Part shown: positions 1-8,193 of the stretch, piece by piece
Position numbering within the stretch: position 1 is the first letter of the stretch
Layout: each line of letters opens with the position of its first letter
Assembly: GCA_029266615.1 (NCBI GenBank)
Contig: JAQSWN010000021.1
Span: forward strand, 1 to 56,983
From: Polyangiaceae bacterium
Lineage (GTDB): Bacteria; Myxococcota_A; Polyangia; Polyangiales; Polyangiaceae
Direction: 5' to 3'
DNA: 56,983 nt
Translations under genes and position numbers: made by a program
The notes under the pieces: generated by a model
Told to the model about the DNA's origin: nothing
What the model saw: the letters and a program-made list of their open reading frames with translations, nothing else
The model's database searches: none

Positions 1-1443
1 GTCCGCGGCTAGCTCCTGGTCGACGACGTAGCGCACCTCGGCGACCGTCACCGGCTCGCAAGCACAGACGACCGCAGCCTCCCGCGGATCCTGCTTCATG
101 CGCTCGAGGACGCGCAGGCTTCGGCTGCCGTGGCGGTACTCGAGGCGCGTCGCGGTAACCGCTTCCATGCCTCCTTCCAGCACCAGGCGCATGGGGTCTA
201 CGGCTTCGTCCCCGCCCGGCAGGGCGAGGGTGTGCGACTGACATGGACCACCGCGGCCCAAACGGCGCGCCAGCACGTCGGTCATCTCCTCCGAGAAGAG
301 TCGGTAGCTCGCGAGCTTGCCGCCGACCATGGAGTACAGGCCGTCCGCGCCGTCCTTCGCGTGATCCAGAATTTCGTGCTCGCGGGAGAGGCGGTCTTCG
401 TTCATGCCCCAGCCGAACAGCGTGGGCCGCACTCCGCCCCAGGTCCCGATCGCGCGCGCGCCACGGATGCTAGGGAAAACGCGCTCGACGGCTTGAAACA
501 GGTACCGCACCTCGTCCCCCGTGGCGCGCACGTCGTCCAAGTCGCCGTAGTAATCGTCGTCCGTCGTGCCCAAGACGCTCATGTTTTGCCACGGCATCAA
601 GAACACCTGACGACCGTCGATCGCTTTGAGCACGATGGCGTAATTGGTGACGCGGCGATCCAGGAAAACGTGAATGCCTTTGCCCGGGCGGAGGCGCGCG
701 GCGTGCGGGGAAAGGCCGCTCAGCGAAGCCGTGAGCGGGGCCCAGGCGCCGGTCGCGTTCACGACGAGCCGCGCCGTGCGAACACCGGTCTCGCCCGTGC
801 GGCGGTTTTGGTAGCGCACCCCATACACGCTGCCGTCTTCGCGCCGCAGCACCTCGGTGACGGTGGTGTGGACTCGAACCTCGGCGCCGCGCTCTAGCGC
901 GTCGCGGGCGTTGGCCACGCAGAGGCGTGCGCCATCGATCCCCCATTCGTCGAAGGAAACGCCGCCTTGGGACGGGACGAGGCCCGGCTCGAGCGTGGTC
1001 ACGTCGTTCGCGGAGAGCCGCGCGTGGGGTTTGCCGGCTTTGAGCGGCTGGTACTTGTCGTAGAGGGTGAAGAAACCGTCATACGCCGCGAGCGTCGCTT
1101 TCGCGGCCAGGCCTGCGCGCTCGAACACCGGCATCAAAAACGGAATTCGGAACAGGAGGTGGGGCGCGACGCGCTGGATGTGCCCCGAGTCCAGACACGA
1201 CGAGTACGTGACGTCCGGATCGTACGAGAGGTAGCGAGGGCCGCCGTGGATCATGCCGCTCGAGTTGCCGCTGGCGCCGAAGGCCAAGTCGTTTCGCTCG
1301 AACAGCGAGACGCGGAAGCCACGCAGGGTGGCGTCCCGAAGCACCCCCACGCCGTTCACTCCGCCCCCGATGACGATGAGGTCGCGCTCCAGCTCGAGCC
1401 CCCGAGGGTCGCGCTCGTGCAGGGAGGACAGGGACGCTAGCAT
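1..1443 (-). CDS. glpD: FAD-dependent glycerol-3-phosphate dehydrogenase, 3' end cut by window edge
   Basis: Oxidises sn-glycerol-3-phosphate to dihydroxyacetone phosphate and passes electrons to the respiratory quinone pool at the inner membrane. The ATG at 1443-1441 opens a frame running without a stop to base 1. Near residue 24 is the FAD Rossmann motif GGGVNGVG, followed by FGASGNSSGMIHGGPRYL, typical of GlpA/GlpD. Further on come TTDDDYYGDLDDV and MVGGKLASYR, family landmarks near the end of the oxidoreductase domain. The last visible part, VCACEPVT, resembles the cysteine-containing start of the C-terminal domain in GlpA-like enzymes. Symbol glpD is used loosely, since glpA is equally possible. 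A long plus-strand ORF over 130-897 is an antisense shadow. Confidence 0.9.
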   Translation of the reverse strand, partial: MLASLSSLHERDPRGLELERDLIVIGGGVNGVGVLRDATLRGFRVSLFERNDLAFGASGNSSGMIHGGPRYLSYDPDVTYSSCLDSGHIQRVAPHLLFRIPFLMPVFERAGLAAKATLAAYDGFFTLYDKYQPLKAGKPHARLSANDVTTLEPGLVPSQGGVSFDEWGIDGARLCVANARDALERGAEVRVHTTVTEVLRREDGSVYGVRYQNRRTGETGVRTARLVVNATGAWAPLTASLSGLSPHAARLRPGKGIHVFLDRRVTNYAIVLKAIDGRQVFLMPWQNMSVLGTTDDDYYGDLDDVRATGDEVRYLFQAVERVFPSIRGARAIGTWGGVRPTLFGWGMNEDRLSREHEILDHAKDGADGLYSMVGGKLASYRLFSEEMTDVLARRLGRGGPCQSHTLALPGGDEAVDPMRLVLEGGMEAVTATRLEYRHGSRSLRVLERMKQDPREAAVVCACEPVTVAEVRYVVDQELAAD

Positions 1444-1526
1444 CCGTCAGTGTCACTACCACGCGGCCGAAAACTTGCCTTTCAAAACTTGGCCCCACCA
1501 CGGCGCGGGAGCTAGCAAGCGGTGAC

Positions 1527-2006
1527 GTGCGTGCCCTAGGCCTGCTTTCGATCGCGCTGTTGCTCGCTTCCGTGCCCCGCGTCGCGGTCGCCCGAGAGCC
1601 CGCGCTCGTGGGTCCGAGCGACGGTCCGGAGGGACGGCCACAGGTAGTGCTGGACCTTCTCGAGGTGCCGCACGACGTGCCCGAGTACCAACGCGTCACG
1701 AAAGTGCTCACGAAAATCCTCAAGCACGAGCACCACCGTGTGGAATGGGGCGCAGGGCGCCACAGCCGCATCACGTACCGCTTCTACCTAGAACAGCTCG
1801 ACCTATCGGTGGAGCGCGGCGTGCTGAAGGTGCGCTGCACGGCTCTCGGCCGCCTGCCCAAAGGCAAGACGGCCCGCAGCAAGCTCGAGTTCGGAGGCGA
1901 CGCCAAAGCGCCTCGGCAGGTCATCGACCACGTGCTCGCGATCGTAGCGCGCGGGGTGCTCACACGCCTGGCGGATCTCGAGCGCGATCGGCGCGCTAGG
2001 CGCTAG
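1527..2006 (+). CDS. Secreted protein of unknown function
   Basis: A 159-residue protein starting at GTG 1527. The first about 22 residues look like a Sec signal peptide: short basic start, LLSIALLLASVP core, then AVA before the mature chain. The mature part is basic and mixed alpha/beta in appearance, with no motif I recognise. A run of charged residues ends the chain (DLERDRRARR). It diverges from the glycerol-3-phosphate dehydrogenase gene and its stop overlaps the end of the convergent phosphatidyltransferase gene by 11 bases. It probably acts in the periplasm. Start choice rests on the signal peptide beginning right at GTG; no clear Shine-Dalgarno sequence is seen. Confidence 0.6.
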   Translation: MRALGLLSIALLLASVPRVAVAREPALVGPSDGPEGRPQVVLDLLEVPHDVPEYQRVTKVLTKILKHEHHRVEWGAGRHSRITYRFYLEQLDLSVERGVLKVRCTALGRLPKGKTARSKLEFGGDAKAPRQVIDHVLAIVARGVLTRLADLERDRRARR

Positions 2007-2697
2007 CCCGGCCAAAACGCAAGGCCACTCCGAGCCAAGCCTTGGCGGCATACGCCGCGTTCACGGCCACATAGGGGTAGAGGTACCACTCGAGCCGCCC
2101 CGCGAGCGCGACGTAGAGGATGTAGGACGGGTAGTGGATGAGAAACTTCGCGACGCTCTCCACGACGCCGACAGCGCGGGCGAGCAGGCTTTTGGGATGG
2201 TCCGCGGCCCGACCTCGGGGCGGCGCGATTTCCGGGTGCCGCTGGAACGAGGTGAGCGCAATGCCGGACGCGAGCGCGACGAGACCACCGATGCCGAGAA
2301 ACAAGAACGGCTCGTCCGGACGCTCCCCATGGAGCCGAACCGCCGCCGCTCCCAGAAGGGCAAAGGCCTTCAGCTCGTCCATCAAGAAGTCGAGCAGGTG
2401 CCCGGCGGGCGACGCGACGCCGCGCCACCGAGCGAGCATGCCATCCGCGCAATCCAGCACGTAGGAGGCTTGGTACACGAGCACTGCCACGATGAGCCCC
2501 CCGTGTCCCGGCAATGCGACCAGGAGCCCCGCCGAGAGAATGCCGACCACGAAAGAAGCGAGCGTGATCTGGTTCGGGGTAACACGCGTGCCCGCGACAG
2601 CGCTCACGAGCACGGCCGCTATGGGTCGACAAACGTAGCGATTCCAGAATAGGTCCGGAACCTTCCTCGTCTTTTGATACACTTCACGAGCGCCCAT
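1996..2697 (-). CDS. CDP-alcohol phosphatidyltransferase family protein
   Basis: Integral membrane enzyme that moves a phosphatidyl or related group from a CDP-linked donor to an alcohol. The full family signature is present: DCADGMLARWRG, then GHLLDFLMD, giving D-x2-DG-x2-AR-x8-G-x3-D-x3-D with all four metal-binding aspartates. About six hydrophobic segments are visible over 233 residues, the usual size. The acceptor alcohol cannot be read from the sequence. The start chosen is ATG 2697 (MGAREVYQ); the frame stays open further upstream, but that part reads as the antisense of the neighbouring signal peptide gene. This start shares the CATG with the divergent gene at 2696. Confidence 0.85.
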   Translation of the reverse strand: MGAREVYQKTRKVPDLFWNRYVCRPIAAVLVSAVAGTRVTPNQITLASFVVGILSAGLLVALPGHGGLIVAVLVYQASYVLDCADGMLARWRGVASPAGHLLDFLMDELKAFALLGAAAVRLHGERPDEPFLFLGIGGLVALASGIALTSFQRHPEIAPPRGRAADHPKSLLARAVGVVESVAKFLIHYPSYILYVALAGRLEWYLYPYVAVNAAYAAKAWLGVALRFGRASA

Positions 2698-3496
2698 GAG
2701 CGGGACGGAGCCTACACGAGTCGCCTGGCTGCTCTGGCTGAGTTTTTCGGCCTTTGGCAGCTGCCAGAACGACTCGCATTCGGCGTTCGCCGCCCAGGCG
2801 CCGTCGGTCGCACCTGCCGCGGTGGTCAGTGCCTCCCCTCCGCCGAGCGCCGAGCCGGTAGCCGAGCCGCCCGCGTCCAAGCCGCCTATGGCCAAGCCGC
2901 TGAAGCATGTTCTGGTGCTCGGCGACTCGCTCAGCGACGAGCGCGTGGGCGGCGGCGGTTTCGTGAAAGTCTTACGCGAGCGCTGTCACGGCGTCAGCTT
3001 CGACAACCGAGCCAAGGGCGGCTTCATGGTGAACCAAATGCGCAAGCGTCTGGAGACCGAAGTGCTACCGGAAGGCGCGCCCTACTCGCACGCTATCGTG
3101 TTTGGCGGCGTCAACGATCTGTACAGCGACCAGACTGCCAACCGCACGCTCCCCCGCATCGAAGCTGATCTCTCGGGCATCTACGGCGCGCTCAAAGCAC
3201 GCGGAACGGAGGTGGTCGCAGTAACGGTCACACCCTGGGGCGGGTTCAAGCGCTGGTACACCGCCGAGCGCGGCCAAAACACGCTGCGGCTGAACGCGTG
3301 GATCTCGGACTTGGCGGCAAATGGCGTCATCTCCGAGGCGGTGGAAGCGTACCCACTCCTTTCCTGCGGAGACACGGAGCGGCTATGTCCCGAGCTTGCC
3401 GCGCCGTTCAAAGATGGTCTGCATTTCGGCAAGCGCGGTCACGAGAAGCTGGCCGAAGCGCTGCTGGCCGGCCCTTTTCGAAGCTGCGGCAACTAG
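2696..3496 (+). CDS. SGNH/GDSL-family hydrolase, probable lipoprotein
   Basis: Predicted secreted esterase or lipase of the SGNH fold. Block I is GDSLS (nucleophile Ser), block III is GGVND (oxyanion Asn), block V is [10 protein letters not shown] with the catalytic Asp and His. The N-terminus has a hydrophobic stretch ([10 protein letters not shown]) ending in GSC, a possible though non-ideal lipobox, followed by a Pro/Ala/Ser linker of about 45 residues typical of envelope lipoproteins. 266 residues. The only good start is ATG 2696, which overlaps the start codon of the divergent phosphatidyltransferase gene, so the two genes cannot have separate untranslated leaders. Its stop touches the stop of the convergent ABC gene. 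Confidence 0.85.
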   Translation: MSGTEPTRVAWLLWLSFSAFGSCQNDSHSAFAAQAPSVAPAAVVSASPPPSAEPVAEPPASKPPMAKPLKHVLVLGDSLSDERVGGGGFVKVLRERCHGVSFDNRAKGGFMVNQMRKRLETEVLPEGAPYSHAIVFGGVNDLYSDQTANRTLPRIEADLSGIYGALKARGTEVVAVTVTPWGGFKRWYTAERGQNTLRLNAWISDLAANGVISEAVEAYPLLSCGDTERLCPELAAPFKDGLHFGKRGHEKLAEALLAGPFRSCGN

Positions 3497-5263
3497 GAGC
3501 CCGTGTCTTCTTCTTCGCCGAGCAGGTCCTCGTCGGTGAAGGAGCGTTGCTTCTGCCGTGCCACCATCTCCGCGTAGCGGCCGCCCCGGCGGAGCAGCTC
3601 GTGGTGGCTGCCCTTCTCCACGATACGGCCCCCGTCGAGCACCACGATCTGGTCGGCGTGGGTGATGGTGCTCAGGCGGTGCGCGATGATGAAGGTGGTG
3701 CGATCCCGAGCCGCGCTCCCCGATTAACGTGTCGTACCCATCCGGTAAGCGACGGATGAACTCTTCGGCGTTCGCCCGCCGCGAGGCGTCGCGCACTTCC
3801 TCTTCGGTAGCGCTACGACAACCGTACGCGATGTTGTCGCGCACCGAGCCGTCGAACAAGAACACTTCTTGCTGCACGATACCGAGCAGAGAGCGGTAAC
3901 TCTTGCGCTTGATCTTGCGGACATCCACCCCGTTGAGGCTGATGTGACCGCTGGTCGGATCGTAAAAGCGGGCGAGCAAGTCCGTGATGGTCGTCTTGCC
4001 TGCGCCGCTCGGCCCGACGAGCGCCACCACGCTGCCGCCAGGCACCGTGAGATCGAAATGCCGCAGAACCGATGAGCCCGGGCGGTAATCGAAGCTGACG
4101 TCGTGAAAGCGCAGCTCCTCCACGCGAGCCGGCGCAAGCTGCGCGCCCTCCGGGTCGGGCTTTTCGGTCGGCTTCTCCAGCAAGTCGAAGACACGTTCCA
4201 TCGCGGCGAGGCAGCGCTGCGTCTCGCTGATGGAGCTCGAGATTTGCATCGCAGGCTCGAGCAATCGCCACAAGTAGCCCTGAATGGCGATGAGGGTACC
4301 GACGGTGGCCAGGCCCTTCACGACCAAGTAGCCTCCGAACGCGATGATCGAGATCTGACCGAGCGGCAGCAACAGCTCCCAGATGAGCGAGACCACGCGC
4401 TGGAGCCGCGTCGCCAGCATCACCTTGCGTATCACGGTGTGGTGGCCGATGGTGTAGGCCTGCTCTTCGAGCCGTTCGCGGCTGAAGCCGCGCACCATGC
4501 GGACGCCGTTCAGCCCTTCGCTGACTCGCGCGTCAATCTCCTGCCGGTCTTGGCCGGTTGACTTCCACAGCACGCGTAGCCGGCGCACCCACAGATTTTG
4601 GGCAATGAGCACCGGCGGCAGCACCAGCACGACCGCCGAAGCGATGCGCCAGTTGAGCGAGAAGATGATGCCCAGCGTGAGCACGAGCCGCAGACCCGAG
4701 AGCAGTGGCGAAAGCAACGCCTGCTGGAGCAGTCCCGTCGTGCTGTCCACGTCGCCGGAGAGGCGGGTCAAGATGCCGCCCGTTTTCATCTCGGTGAGCT
4801 CGCCCATCGGCAGGCGCAGGACCCGGTGAAACAGCAACGACCTGAGCTCGAATGCCAGCTTGCTGTTCAGGAGCTGGAGCGTGAGCGAGCGCGCCCAGCT
4901 AATCACGGCCCCGACCAGCAAGAGGGCGGCCATGCCGAGCGCGAAGCCAACCAGCTCCGCGACCTTGCGATCGACGCTGAGCTTCTGACTCAAGATCACG
5001 TCGTCGATGAGGTGAGCGGAGACGACCGGCCACACCATGTCGATCGCGATGCCAACGACAGACAGCCCGATCAGCAGGCTGAGGGAAGACGCGTGGCCAC
5101 GCAGCAGCTGCCAGTAGCGACGCCGATAGCCCGTCCGCGGCGGCTTGACGTCCGTCACGAGAGCGGGCGGGCCGTCCGTGTGCTTACGGCGAAACGCGGC
5201 GAACCGCTTCGTCGACGTATTGAGCTGCGGCGTCATGCTCGCCGCGGGCGCCCCGTCAGCCAC
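3493..5263 (-). pseudogene. MsbA-type ABC exporter gene with internal out-of-frame deletion
   Basis: Starts at GTG 5263, overlapping the GAF gene stop. The first about 510 residues are a normal type I exporter: six membrane segments, then a nucleotide-binding domain with Walker A (GPSGAGKTT) and Q-loop (VQQEVFLFDG). After the conserved DTLIGERG (near 3712) the frame should continue into LSGGQ, Walker B and the D-loop. Instead the sequence jumps straight to the H-loop region in another frame, where [12 protein letters not shown] is intact and reads on to a stop at 3493. Roughly 140 bases (about 46 residues, length 2 mod 3) are missing. The in-frame product would lack the signature motif, Walker B and switch His, so it should be inactive. 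A genuine deletion or an assembly error are both possible. Confidence 0.85.
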
Positions 5264-5663
5264 TTTCCGGCAGCGAGGCTGCGGCCCGCGCGAAAGCTTG
5301 CAGCTCTTGTTCGGAGAAGTCGCGCTGACCCAAGAACGCGATCCCTACGACCGCCCTCAGAGAACCCGCCGGCGCGTGGACCGGAATCGCCAGCGCCGCT
5401 TGCGCGTCCACGGCCTTGGCGCCGGGTCGCACGTCGCCGGTCGCGTCCGTCTTCAAGTTGCAGGTAGACACGACCTCGTCTCGCTCCCAGGCGAGCCCGG
5501 CCATCCCCTTACCCTTGGGGATGACGTCGGTCACCTTCACGACCGGCGGAGGGATGTTCACGGAGCTCGACAGCTTGAGTACGTCACCTTGTAAAAAGTG
5601 CACCGTGCCGGCAATACCGCCGTGCTCGGTGAGGAAAGATTTGAGCCACGCCTCAGTTGCCAC
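5256..5663 (-). CDS. GAF-domain protein
   Basis: A 135-residue single-domain protein. The central part (GKGMAGLAWERDEVV, then CNLKTDATGD, then QAALAIPV and AVVGIAFLG) matches the strand pattern of GAF sensory domains, which bind small molecules or nucleotides. No catalytic or output domain is attached. GTG 5663 is preferred as start because homologous-looking sequence begins with ATEAWLKSFLTEHGG; the frame stays open further upstream without an obvious ribosome site. Its stop overlaps the start of the ABC exporter gene by eight bases, so the two were co-translated. It diverges from eboD. Confidence 0.7.
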   Translation of the reverse strand: MATEAWLKSFLTEHGGIAGTVHFLQGDVLKLSSSVNIPPPVVKVTDVIPKGKGMAGLAWERDEVVSTCNLKTDATGDVRPGAKAVDAQAALAIPVHAPAGSLRAVVGIAFLGQRDFSEQELQAFARAAASLPESG

Positions 5664-5691
5664 GCCCCGAACGTAGTGCCATGTGCGTGTC

Positions 5692-5741
5692 AGAGCCAGT
5701 CCGGAAAAGCGTCCGTATTTTGCTGGGGCAAAACTGGCTCT
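5692..5741. promoter_or_regulatory. Nested inverted repeats between GAF gene and eboD
   Basis: The 124-base gap between the divergent GAF gene and eboD holds AGAGCCAGT (5692-5700) and its exact complement ACTGGCTCT (5733-5741). Inside lies a second hairpin, TTTTGC-TGGG-GCAAAA (5718-5733). The pair could be an operator for a regulator of one or both divergent units, or an RNA structure in a leader. No convincing -35/-10 pair was identified. Function is inferred only from symmetry and position. Confidence 0.4.
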
Positions 5742-5787
5742 TGGCGGACACTCCAGAGTCACACGCTAAGATGCTTTTGGAGTCTTT

Positions 5788-6978
5788 TTGAGCCATCCGC
5801 CCCCACCCGGCTTTCGGCCGAAACATTTGTACGAGCAAAGGTTTCGCGTCGAGTTCGACTACCCAGTGGTTTTTTGCCGCAGCGCGCTTTCCACCGAGGA
5901 CGCAACCGTGGCTTGGGCCATCTCGCGCAAAGAGCCGGAGCGCCGGCACCCCGTGTTCGCGGTGTTGGACAGCGGGCTCGTCGCGGCGCGGCCGAAGCTC
6001 GCGGAAGAAGTCTCGGCCTACGCGGCCGCGTTCGACGCCCAGCTGGACCTCCGGGAGGCGCCCCTCGTGGTGCCCGGTGGCGAAGCCGTGAAGAACGATC
6101 CGGCGATCGTCGCGGACCTGCTGGCGCGACTGACCGCGAACAAGCTCGATAAACAGGGCGTTCTTCTGGCCATCGGCGGCGGCGCAGTGCTGGACGCGGC
6201 CGGCTACGCCGGTTCCATCACTCACCGGGGCGTGCGTATCGTGCGGATGCCGAGCACGGTGCTGGCGCAGAACGACGCGGGGGTAGGCGTGAAGACCTCG
6301 GTCAACGCGTTCGGCTCCAAGAATTTCCTCGGCACGTTCGCGCCTCCATTCGCGGTGGTGAACGACGTGGAGCTGCTCGGCACGTTGCCGGAGCGGGACG
6401 CGCGCGCGGGCTTGGCCGAAGCAGTCAAGGTCGCGCTCATCCGCGACGCGAGCTTCTTCGAGTGGCTGGAGCAAAACGCGGAGGGCCTTCGCTGCGCCGA
6501 CCTGAGCCTGCTCGAGGTCGCGGTGCGCCGCTGCGCCGAGCTCCACCTCGAGCACATCGCGACCGGCGGTGACCCGTTCGAGCGTGGCAGCGCGCGGCCG
6601 CTCGACTACGGGCATTGGTCCGCCCACAAGCTGGAGACGCTCACGCAGCACGAGCTGCGGCACGGGGAAGCCGTGTCAATCGGCATGGCACTGGACGCCT
6701 GCTACGCGGTCGCCAGCGGCATGTTAGCTTCGGCGGTGCGCGATCGGCTCGTGCGTCTACTGACGTCGTTGGGTCTACCGATTTATCACCCCGCCCTTTC
6801 CCTTCAAAAGGACGAAAAATCCGTGATTTTGAGCGGCCTGGAGGAGTTTCGGGAGCACTTGGGGGGCGCCCTGTGCGTGACCATGCTCAGCGCCGTCGGT
6901 CGCGGGGTGGAGGTCCACCAGATGGACGCAGAGCTCGTGCTTGCATCCATCCACTGGCTGAAGTCGCATCGGTCCTGA
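5788..6978 (+). CDS. eboD: EboD: 3-dehydroquinate synthase-like sugar-phosphate cyclase
   Basis: AroB-fold NAD- and metal-dependent cyclase of the ebo cluster, 396 residues. NAD-binding and active-site blocks are clear: GGGAVLDAAGYAGS, PSTVLAQNDAGVGVKTSVN, KNFLGTFAPP and LPERDARAGLAEAVK. Metal ligands match the AroB pattern: Glu in GLAEAVK, His in DYGHWSAH, His in RHGEAVSIGM. The NDAGVGVKTSVN block differs from the canonical VDASVGGKTGVN of true dehydroquinate synthase, as expected for this paralogue. Its real substrate is unknown. Start TTG 5788 is preceded by GGAG at a spacing of five. It directly abuts eboE. Confidence 0.88.
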   Translation: MSHPPPPGFRPKHLYEQRFRVEFDYPVVFCRSALSTEDATVAWAISRKEPERRHPVFAVLDSGLVAARPKLAEEVSAYAAAFDAQLDLREAPLVVPGGEAVKNDPAIVADLLARLTANKLDKQGVLLAIGGGAVLDAAGYAGSITHRGVRIVRMPSTVLAQNDAGVGVKTSVNAFGSKNFLGTFAPPFAVVNDVELLGTLPERDARAGLAEAVKVALIRDASFFEWLEQNAEGLRCADLSLLEVAVRRCAELHLEHIATGGDPFERGSARPLDYGHWSAHKLETLTQHELRHGEAVSIGMALDACYAVASGMLASAVRDRLVRLLTSLGLPIYHPALSLQKDEKSVILSGLEEFREHLGGALCVTMLSAVGRGVEVHQMDAELVLASIHWLKSHRS

Positions 6979-8193
6979 ATGCACCTCAGCACGCTCAACG
7001 ACGCAGAGCTCACCTACTGCACCAACGTGCACCCGGGCGAGTCCCTGGTGGAGGTCCGCGCGCTGGTCAGGGACCACGTCTCGGCGGTCAAGCGCGGCGT
7101 CTCGCCGAGCGCACCGTTCGGAGTCGGGCGGCGGTTGGCCTCGGCCGCGGCCGAAGCGCTGCAGGCACCGGAGGAGCTCGCGAGCTTCCGCGCGGAGCTC
7201 GCGGAGCTCGGCCTGTACTGTTTCACGCTCAACGGCTTCCCCTACGGGGCATTCCACGGCACCCGCGTGAAGGAGTCCGTCTACTTGCCGGACTGGCTCT
7301 CCGCCGAGCGCGTGCGCTACACGCAGCACCTCGCGAGCACGCTCGCGGAGCTATTGCCCCAGGGAGTCAGCGGCAGCATCAGCACCGTCCCGGGCTGCTT
7401 CAAGCCCAACGCCCAAGCGCCGCACGCGGAGCGCGCCATGGCGTTCGCGCTCATCGACGTCGTCGCGATGCTGGCGGACATAGCGCGCAGCAAAGGTCGG
7501 CACATCGCGCTCGCGCTCGAGCCCGAGCCCGAGTGCTTTCTGGAGACGACGGACGAAGCCGTACGCTTCTTCGAGCAGCGGCTGCTTAGCCGCGAAGCGT
7601 TGGCGAGGCTGTCGGAGGTCGCGGACATCGAGCCGCAGCAGGCGGAGGCACTGCTGCGTCGGCACCTCGGCGTGTGCCTGGACACGTGCCACGCTTCGGT
7701 GGAGTTCGAGTCTCCGCTGGACGCGTACCGGAAGCTCGGCGCTGCTGGCATCTCCGTTCCGAAGGTGCAGCTGAGCGCCGGCCTGCGTTTGCCGCGCGCG
7801 ACGCCAGAGATGCTGCAGCTCCTGCACGCCTTTGCGGACGGAGTGTACCTGCACCAGACGGTGGTGCGTAGCGACGGCCAGCTGTTGCGCTTTTTGGATT
7901 TGCCGGACGCGCTCGCATCGGCGCCGCGGGTTGACGCGGAGTGGCGCGTCCATTTCCACGTACCGATCTTTTTGCGCGAGCTCGGCGTGTTCGAGAGCAC
8001 GCAAGACGACCTGGTGCCGCTCCTTGCCGCGCTCGCGAAAGAGCCGAGCTGTCCGCACCTCGAGGTAGAGACGTACACGTGGAACGTGCTGCCCGAGCAC
8101 TTTCGTGACGTGCCGGTGGAGCAAGCCATCGCCCGTGAGCTCCGCTACGTGCTCGACACCTTGCAAGCCTCTCTCCCCCCGCCCCGGTCATGA
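6979..8193 (+). CDS. eboE: EboE: TIM-barrel metabolite traffic protein
   Basis: 404-residue member of the xylose isomerase-like TIM-barrel superfamily, specific to ebo clusters. The N-terminal TYCTNVHPGE is a hallmark of the family. Likely metal-binding positions sit in LEPEPECF (Glu), CLDTCHASVEFE (Asp and His) and the C-terminal LEVETYTWNVLP (Glu). This suggests a sugar or polyol isomerase/epimerase-type reaction, but the reaction has not been defined for this family as far as I know. ATG 6979 follows the eboD stop with no gap, and the TGA overlaps the eboC ATG (ATGA), so eboD-eboE-eboC form a translationally coupled operon. Confidence 0.88.
   Translation: MHLSTLNDAELTYCTNVHPGESLVEVRALVRDHVSAVKRGVSPSAPFGVGRRLASAAAEALQAPEELASFRAELAELGLYCFTLNGFPYGAFHGTRVKESVYLPDWLSAERVRYTQHLASTLAELLPQGVSGSISTVPGCFKPNAQAPHAERAMAFALIDVVAMLADIARSKGRHIALALEPEPECFLETTDEAVRFFEQRLLSREALARLSEVADIEPQQAEALLRRHLGVCLDTCHASVEFESPLDAYRKLGAAGISVPKVQLSAGLRLPRATPEMLQLLHAFADGVYLHQTVVRSDGQLLRFLDLPDALASAPRVDAEWRVHFHVPIFLRELGVFESTQDDLVPLLAALAKEPSCPHLEVETYTWNVLPEHFRDVPVEQAIARELRYVLDTLQASLPPPRS

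Noticed and set aside
130-897. Long plus-strand open frame
   Set aside because: It is antisense to the well supported glycerol-3-phosphate dehydrogenase and has no recognisable motif.
3493-3720. Programmed frameshift in the ABC exporter
   Set aside because: The essential signature and Walker B segments are physically absent, so no frameshift could restore a normal protein.
5788-6978. Housekeeping 3-dehydroquinate synthase of the shikimate pathway
   Set aside because: The altered VDASVGGKT block, the coupled eboE gene and absence of shikimate genes nearby favour EboD.
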